Source of the DNA: Pararhodobacter sp.
Lineage (GTDB): Bacteria > Pseudomonadota > Alphaproteobacteria > Rhodobacterales > Rhodobacteraceae
DNA: 64,000 bases
Reading direction: 5' to 3'
Assembly (NCBI GenBank): GCA_020832545.1
Contig: JAFIEK010000001.1
Coordinates: forward strand, 62,001-126,000
Part shown: one piece after another, positions 60,599 through 64,000 of the stretch
How positions within the stretch are numbered: position 1 is the stretch's first letter
Layout: each line of letters opens with the position of its first letter
Program-made: the position numbers and the translations under genes
Notes under the pieces: model-generated
Database searches by the model: none
What the model was told of the DNA's origin: nothing
The model's input: the letters and a program-made list of their open reading frames with translations, nothing else

Positions 60599-62263
60599 GT
60601 GTCACACTGGATAGTTGCCCTAGTCATTCTTCCCGGTCTCGTTGCGCCGGTCATCGCGCTGGTGATGCGCTATGATCTGGTGTTGCAGCGCGTGTTCTCG
60701 CTGGCCGCAACGGTGGCGCTGGTTGTCATGGCGGGCGCGCTGTATCAATCAGCCGCTACCGGGGTGGTCGAAGCTTATGAGCTGGGCTCATGGCCCGCGC
60801 CCTTCGGCATTGTGCTGGTGCTGGACCGGCTGTCAGGGATCATGGTGGCGCTGACCGCCATTCTGGCGCTGGTGGTGCTGGCCTATGCCGTGGCCACGGG
60901 CTGGGACACACGGGGCCGCCATTTTCACGCGCTCTATCAGTTTCAGCTCATGGGCCTGTTCGGCGCGATGCTGACCAGCGACGTGTTCAACCTGTTCGTG
61001 TTCTTCGAGATCCTGCTGATCGCCAGTTATGGGCTGATGATTCATGGTGGCGGGCGGATGCGGCTGCGTGGCGGCGTGCAGTATGTGATCTACAACCTGG
61101 CGGGCTCCACGCTCTTTCTGTTCGCGCTCGGAACGGTTTACGGGGTGCTGGGCACGCTGAACATGGCCGATATGGCAGTGCGCGCGGCGGAACTGCCAGA
61201 GGGCGACGGGGCGCTGTTGCGGGTAGCGGCGGCGCTGCTGCTTCTGGTGTTCGTGCTCAAGGGCGCGCTGTTGCCGCTCCATTTCTGGCTGCCCAACACC
61301 TATGCACTGGCCCCTGCACCGGTGGCCGCACTCTTTGCGATCATGACCAAAGTGGGCGCCTATGCGGTGATCCGGGTCTATACGCTGGTGTTCCACCCTG
61401 ACCTTGAAGCCACGGGCAGCATGGCCGGCGATGCGATCATCCCGGCGGCGCTGGTGACGCTGGTGGTGGGGATGATCGGCGTGCTGGCAGGCGGCACGGT
61501 GGCGCGAATCGTGGCTTTTGCCGCCATTGGCTCGATGGGGACTTTGTTTCTGGCCATCGGGGCCTTCACGCCGCAGGGCACCGCCGCTGCGATCTATTAT
61601 CTGGTCCACTCCACGCTGGCCGCCGCCGTGCTGTTCCTGATCGTTGATCAGATCCGTGCGCGGAGAGGGAACACTGCATTGGTGCCGCTGCCGCCAATGG
61701 CGCAGAACGGGCTGATCGCCGCGCTGTTCTTTGGCGGGGCGATTGCCATGGCCGGGATGCCGCCGCTGTCTGGCTTTGTCGGCAAACTGCTGGTGATGGA
61801 TGCCTTGCGCGATCATGCGCTCTGGGGCTGGATTTGGGGGGCGATCCTGGTGACCTCGTTGATCGCCATTGTCGGGTTCGCGCGCGCCGGTTCGACCATG
61901 TTCTGGAAAGCGCATGACGCCACTACGCAGGCAGATGCCCCACCACCTGAGGCACGGATCAATGAGCTGGATGCGCATGTGCATCCCGGTGCGGCGCTGG
62001 CCAGCATTGGCGCGATGCTGGGTCTGATCATTGCGCTGACGGTGCTGGCCGGGCCCGCGATGCGCGCGGCGGAAGCCGCAGCAGATCAGTTGCACGAGCG
62101 TGAGGCGTATATCGTGGCGGTTCTGGGCGCGAATGCGGTGCCGGACCCGGTGACGGGGTTGCAAAGAGACACGGGTGACGATCCGGTGTCCGAGCCATCT
62201 GAGCCTGCGGCTGCCACAGATGAAACCACGGAAGACCCCGCCGACGAAGAAGAGGAGGGCTGA
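60599..62263 (+). CDS. mrpD: Mrp antiporter subunit D
   Basis: 554 residues, NuoM/N-like, about 14 membrane helices. Typical blocks are NLFVFFEILLIASYGLMIHG (helix with the key Glu), FVLKGALLPLHFWLPNTYAL (Lys and His), and PLSGFVGKLLVMDALRDHAL. The acidic C-terminus (TTEDPADEEEEG) lies beyond the last helix. I prefer GTG at 60599, which has GGGAGA at the right spacing; TTG three bases earlier is the alternative. Confidence 0.94.
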   Translation: MSHWIVALVILPGLVAPVIALVMRYDLVLQRVFSLAATVALVVMAGALYQSAATGVVEAYELGSWPAPFGIVLVLDRLSGIMVALTAILALVVLAYAVATGWDTRGRHFHALYQFQLMGLFGAMLTSDVFNLFVFFEILLIASYGLMIHGGGRMRLRGGVQYVIYNLAGSTLFLFALGTVYGVLGTLNMADMAVRAAELPEGDGALLRVAAALLLLVFVLKGALLPLHFWLPNTYALAPAPVAALFAIMTKVGAYAVIRVYTLVFHPDLEATGSMAGDAIIPAALVTLVVGMIGVLAGGTVARIVAFAAIGSMGTLFLAIGAFTPQGTAAAIYYLVHSTLAAAVLFLIVDQIRARRGNTALVPLPPMAQNGLIAALFFGGAIAMAGMPPLSGFVGKLLVMDALRDHALWGWIWGAILVTSLIAIVGFARAGSTMFWKAHDATTQADAPPPEARINELDAHVHPGAALASIGAMLGLIIALTVLAGPAMRAAEAAADQLHEREAYIVAVLGANAVPDPVTGLQRDTGDDPVSEPSEPAAATDETTEDPADEEEEG

Positions 62264-62264
62264 G

Positions 62265-62762
62265 ATGACGCTCTTTCACAGGATCTTCCCGCACCCGCTT
62301 CTGTCGGTGGTGCTGGCGGTGGTCTGGGTGCTGCTGGTCAACACACTGACGCTGAACGCGGTGGTGTTTGGCGCCATTCTGGGGCTGGTGGTGCCCTGGC
62401 TTACCCGGGCCTACTGGCCCGATGCCCCGCGCCTGCGCAACCCGCTGATGATCGCCGAGTACCTGCTGGTAGTCTTGTGGGATATCGTGGTCGCCAATGT
62501 GCAGGTGGCGGTTATCATTCTCTTCAAGTCCGACGCCGCGCGCCGCCCCTGCTGGATCACCGTGCCGCTGGAGCTGCGCACGCCCGAGGCGATTACCGTG
62601 CTCGCGGGCACCATCACCATGACGCCGGGCACCGTTTCAAGCGATCTGTCGGCAGACGGGCATGCCATTCTGGTCCATTGCCTGCACGCGCCCGACCCTG
62701 ACGCCGTGCGCGACCAGATCAAAAGCCGCTATGAGCGCCGCCTGATGGAGATTTTCGAATGA
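62265..62762 (+). CDS. mrpE: Mrp antiporter subunit E
   Basis: 165 residues: three N-terminal helices (LLSVVLAVVWVLLVNTLTLN, VVFGAILGLVVPWLTRAYWP, IAEYLLVVLWDIVVANVQVA), then a soluble part with TVLAGTITMTPGTVSSDLSA, the MrpE signature. GAGGAGGGCTGAG precedes the ATG one base after mrpD. Overlaps mrpF by four bases. Confidence 0.94.
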   Translation: MTLFHRIFPHPLLSVVLAVVWVLLVNTLTLNAVVFGAILGLVVPWLTRAYWPDAPRLRNPLMIAEYLLVVLWDIVVANVQVAVIILFKSDAARRPCWITVPLELRTPEAITVLAGTITMTPGTVSSDLSADGHAILVHCLHAPDPDAVRDQIKSRYERRLMEIFE

Positions 62763-63028
62763 TCACCTATGCGCTGATTTTTGCCTTCGCCTGCTACGGC
62801 CTTGCGCTGTTACTCAACCTCTACCGGGTGATGACCGGCCCGGAACTGAGCGACCGGATTCTGGCGCTCGATACCATGGTGATCAACGCCATCGCGCTGT
62901 TGATCCTGTATGGAATCCTTCGCAGCACGGCGGTGTATTTTGAAGCATCGATGCTGTTTGCCATGGTCGGCTTCATCTCGACTGTGGCCTATTGCCGCTA
63001 CCTGCTGCGCGGCGGGATCATCGAATAA
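62759..63028 (+). CDS. mrpF: Mrp antiporter subunit F
   Basis: 89 residues with three helices: LIFAFACYGLALLLNLYRVM, DRILALDTMVINAIALLILY and MLFAMVGFISTVAYCRYLLR. The GPELSDRILALDTM block with the conserved Asp is diagnostic. Coupled to mrpE. Confidence 0.94.
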   Translation: MITYALIFAFACYGLALLLNLYRVMTGPELSDRILALDTMVINAIALLILYGILRSTAVYFEASMLFAMVGFISTVAYCRYLLRGGIIE

Positions 63029-63038
63029 GGGGAACGTC

Positions 63039-63440
63039 ATGGCACTCTGGGCTGAAATCACGATCTCGCTCTTGCTGGTCATCGCCGGGTTCTTCGGCTT
63101 CGTCGGCTCGTTCGGGCTGATCCGGCTGAAAGACGCCATGTCGCGCCTGCATGCGCCGACCAAGGCCACCACGCTGGGGGTGGGAAGCGTGCTGATCGCC
63201 TCGATGCTGTATTTCGTGACGGCTCAGGGGCAAATTTCGGCGCATGAGCTGATGATTTCGCTGTTTTTGTTCCTGACTGCACCGATCGTGGCACATTTCA
63301 TTGCCAAGGTGCATGTGCATCTGCATGAGCGCCCGAAGTCGCTGCCAGAGCCGTCGGTCGGCACCGACTGGGCCAGTTTTGCCGCCAAGACCCCGGCGCG
63401 CGGCGTGCGCCGCGCCACGCCGGACACGCCTGCCGACTGA
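63039..63440 (+). CDS. mrpG: Mrp antiporter subunit G
   Basis: 133 residues: three helices (ISLLLVIAGFFGFVGSFGLI, ATTLGVGSVLIASMLYFVTA, MISLFLFLTAPIVAHFIAKV) with the DAMSRLHAPTKATTLGVG signature. The C-terminus extends about 25 residues beyond the core. AGGGGAACGTC precedes the ATG. Last gene of the mrpA-C-D-E-F-G operon. Confidence 0.94.
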   Translation: MALWAEITISLLLVIAGFFGFVGSFGLIRLKDAMSRLHAPTKATTLGVGSVLIASMLYFVTAQGQISAHELMISLFLFLTAPIVAHFIAKVHVHLHERPKSLPEPSVGTDWASFAAKTPARGVRRATPDTPAD

Positions 63441-63577
63441 CGCGGGCGATCAGGTGCCGGGCAGGGCGCGGGTTAAGCAACCTGTCAATCGGGGTTTTGC
63501 CGAAGCGCGGATAGTCATGTATTTGTAAGGCCTGTCAGGCCCTGCCTTGGGCGGCCGTGCTCACGCAGGAAATATTA

Positions 63578-63937
63578 ATGCCTCATGCGCTTAGTCCTGC
63601 CCAAATTGATGCACTGGGTGAATTTGTGCTGGAACGCGTTATGGTGCCGGGCAGCACACCACGTGGCGCGGTGCGCGATCTGGTGTTCACAATGGCCAAA
63701 CAATGCCCAGATACCCGGGCATTGGCACCAGTTCTGGTGCTTGCCATCGTTGCTAACGGGCTGGATGAAACCCTGAACGACAGCGCATCACCCAGGTCTT
63801 CGGCGACGGGTCTGTGGCGGATGGCGGCGCTGGTGGCCACCGATGTCATGGCAATGGAGGGCCAGGGCAACGGTGGCCGGAGCATCGCTGATCTGGTGGC
63901 CTACTGGCACACCAGCGACGGTTTCTTTCTGTCCTGA
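63578..63937 (+). CDS. Hypothetical protein
   Basis: 119 residues starting MPHALSPAQIDALGEFVLER, helical, with MAKQCPDTRALAPVLVLAIV and RMAALVATDVMAMEGQGNGG. GCAGGAAATATT precedes the ATG. No family recognised; it follows a 137-base gap after mrpG and faces mscL. Confidence 0.7.
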   Translation: MPHALSPAQIDALGEFVLERVMVPGSTPRGAVRDLVFTMAKQCPDTRALAPVLVLAIVANGLDETLNDSASPRSSATGLWRMAALVATDVMAMEGQGNGGRSIADLVAYWHTSDGFFLS

Positions 63938-63944
63938 ACAGTGT

Positions 63945-64000
63945 TCAGCGTGCTCTGAGCAGATCGCGGATCTCGACCAGCAGTTCTTCCTGGCTGGGCC
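63945..64000 (-). CDS. mscL: C-terminal end of the mechanosensitive channel MscL (cut by window edge)
   Basis: The last 17 codons read PSQEELLVEIRDLLRAR and stop. This matches the conserved C-terminal helix of MscL (EEVLLTEIRDLLK in known members). Only this tail lies in the window, so the assignment rests on a short motif. Confidence 0.6.
   Translation of the reverse strand, partial: PSQEELLVEIRDLLRAR

Overview
The window is a stretch of GC-rich alphaproteobacterial chromosome. Several features point to the order Rhodobacterales: a circularly permuted, two-piece tmRNA gene with the tag ANDNRAPVAVAA, a trgA/trgB pair, an alpha-type SspB, a flhA-fliR-flhB cluster and a Bpt leucyltransferase. 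A full Mrp-type Na+/H+ antiporter operon suggests exposure to salt or alkaline conditions; that last point is inference.

Layout. 1-9.6 kb: core metabolism and protein quality control. This holds a divergent LysR/glutaryl-CoA dehydrogenase pair, a decayed duplicate of the gcdH 3' end, a LysR/EamA pair, ilvB-ilvN with a leader-peptide attenuator, then ybaK-RDD-bpt and sspB. 9.8-13.4 kb: a 1207-residue secreted surface protein with seven nearly identical HYR repeats, a Big-1-like domain and a C-terminal beta-barrel. 14.2-31.8 kb: a 17.6-kb integrated phage-like element. 31.8-32.1 kb: the tmRNA gene ssrA, which is the element's attachment site. 32-49 kb: a GntR regulator, class V aminotransferase, photolyase, cyclopropane fatty acid synthase, trgAB, an acyl-CoA ligase/DsbA/MFS operon, an XRE-cupin regulator, a YejA-type binding protein, a candidate small RNA, 3-hydroxybutyrate dehydrogenase, a DUF502 protein and pseudouridine catabolism genes. 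49-56.7 kb: a secreted repeat protein and flagellar export genes with a lytic transglycosylase. 56.9-64 kb: a cold-shock protein, the mrp operon and the tail of mscL.

The integrated element is the most interesting part. A 14-bp direct repeat (14203-14216 and 31811-31824) equals the 3' end of the ssrA coding piece, so both ends can be placed. Inside are a Spo11/topoisomerase VI-A-like TOPRIM protein, a winged-helix protein whose 3' end carries five iteron-like repeats (a possible lambda-O-like replication module), and an HK97-type head (portal, fused protease-capsid, connectors). P27 and large terminase genes follow the head genes, then a tape measure. The right end has an XRE repressor with paired operators, an AlpA-like and a second excisionase-like protein, and a tyrosine recombinase. 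There are no recognisable lysis, baseplate or tail-fibre genes. The element therefore looks like a reduced prophage or a satellite that makes its own capsid and borrows tail tip and lysis functions from a helper phage.

Coordinates of starts were chosen by ribosome-binding sites, overlaps with upstream stops and family N-termini. No database search was possible; family names come from recognisable motifs.
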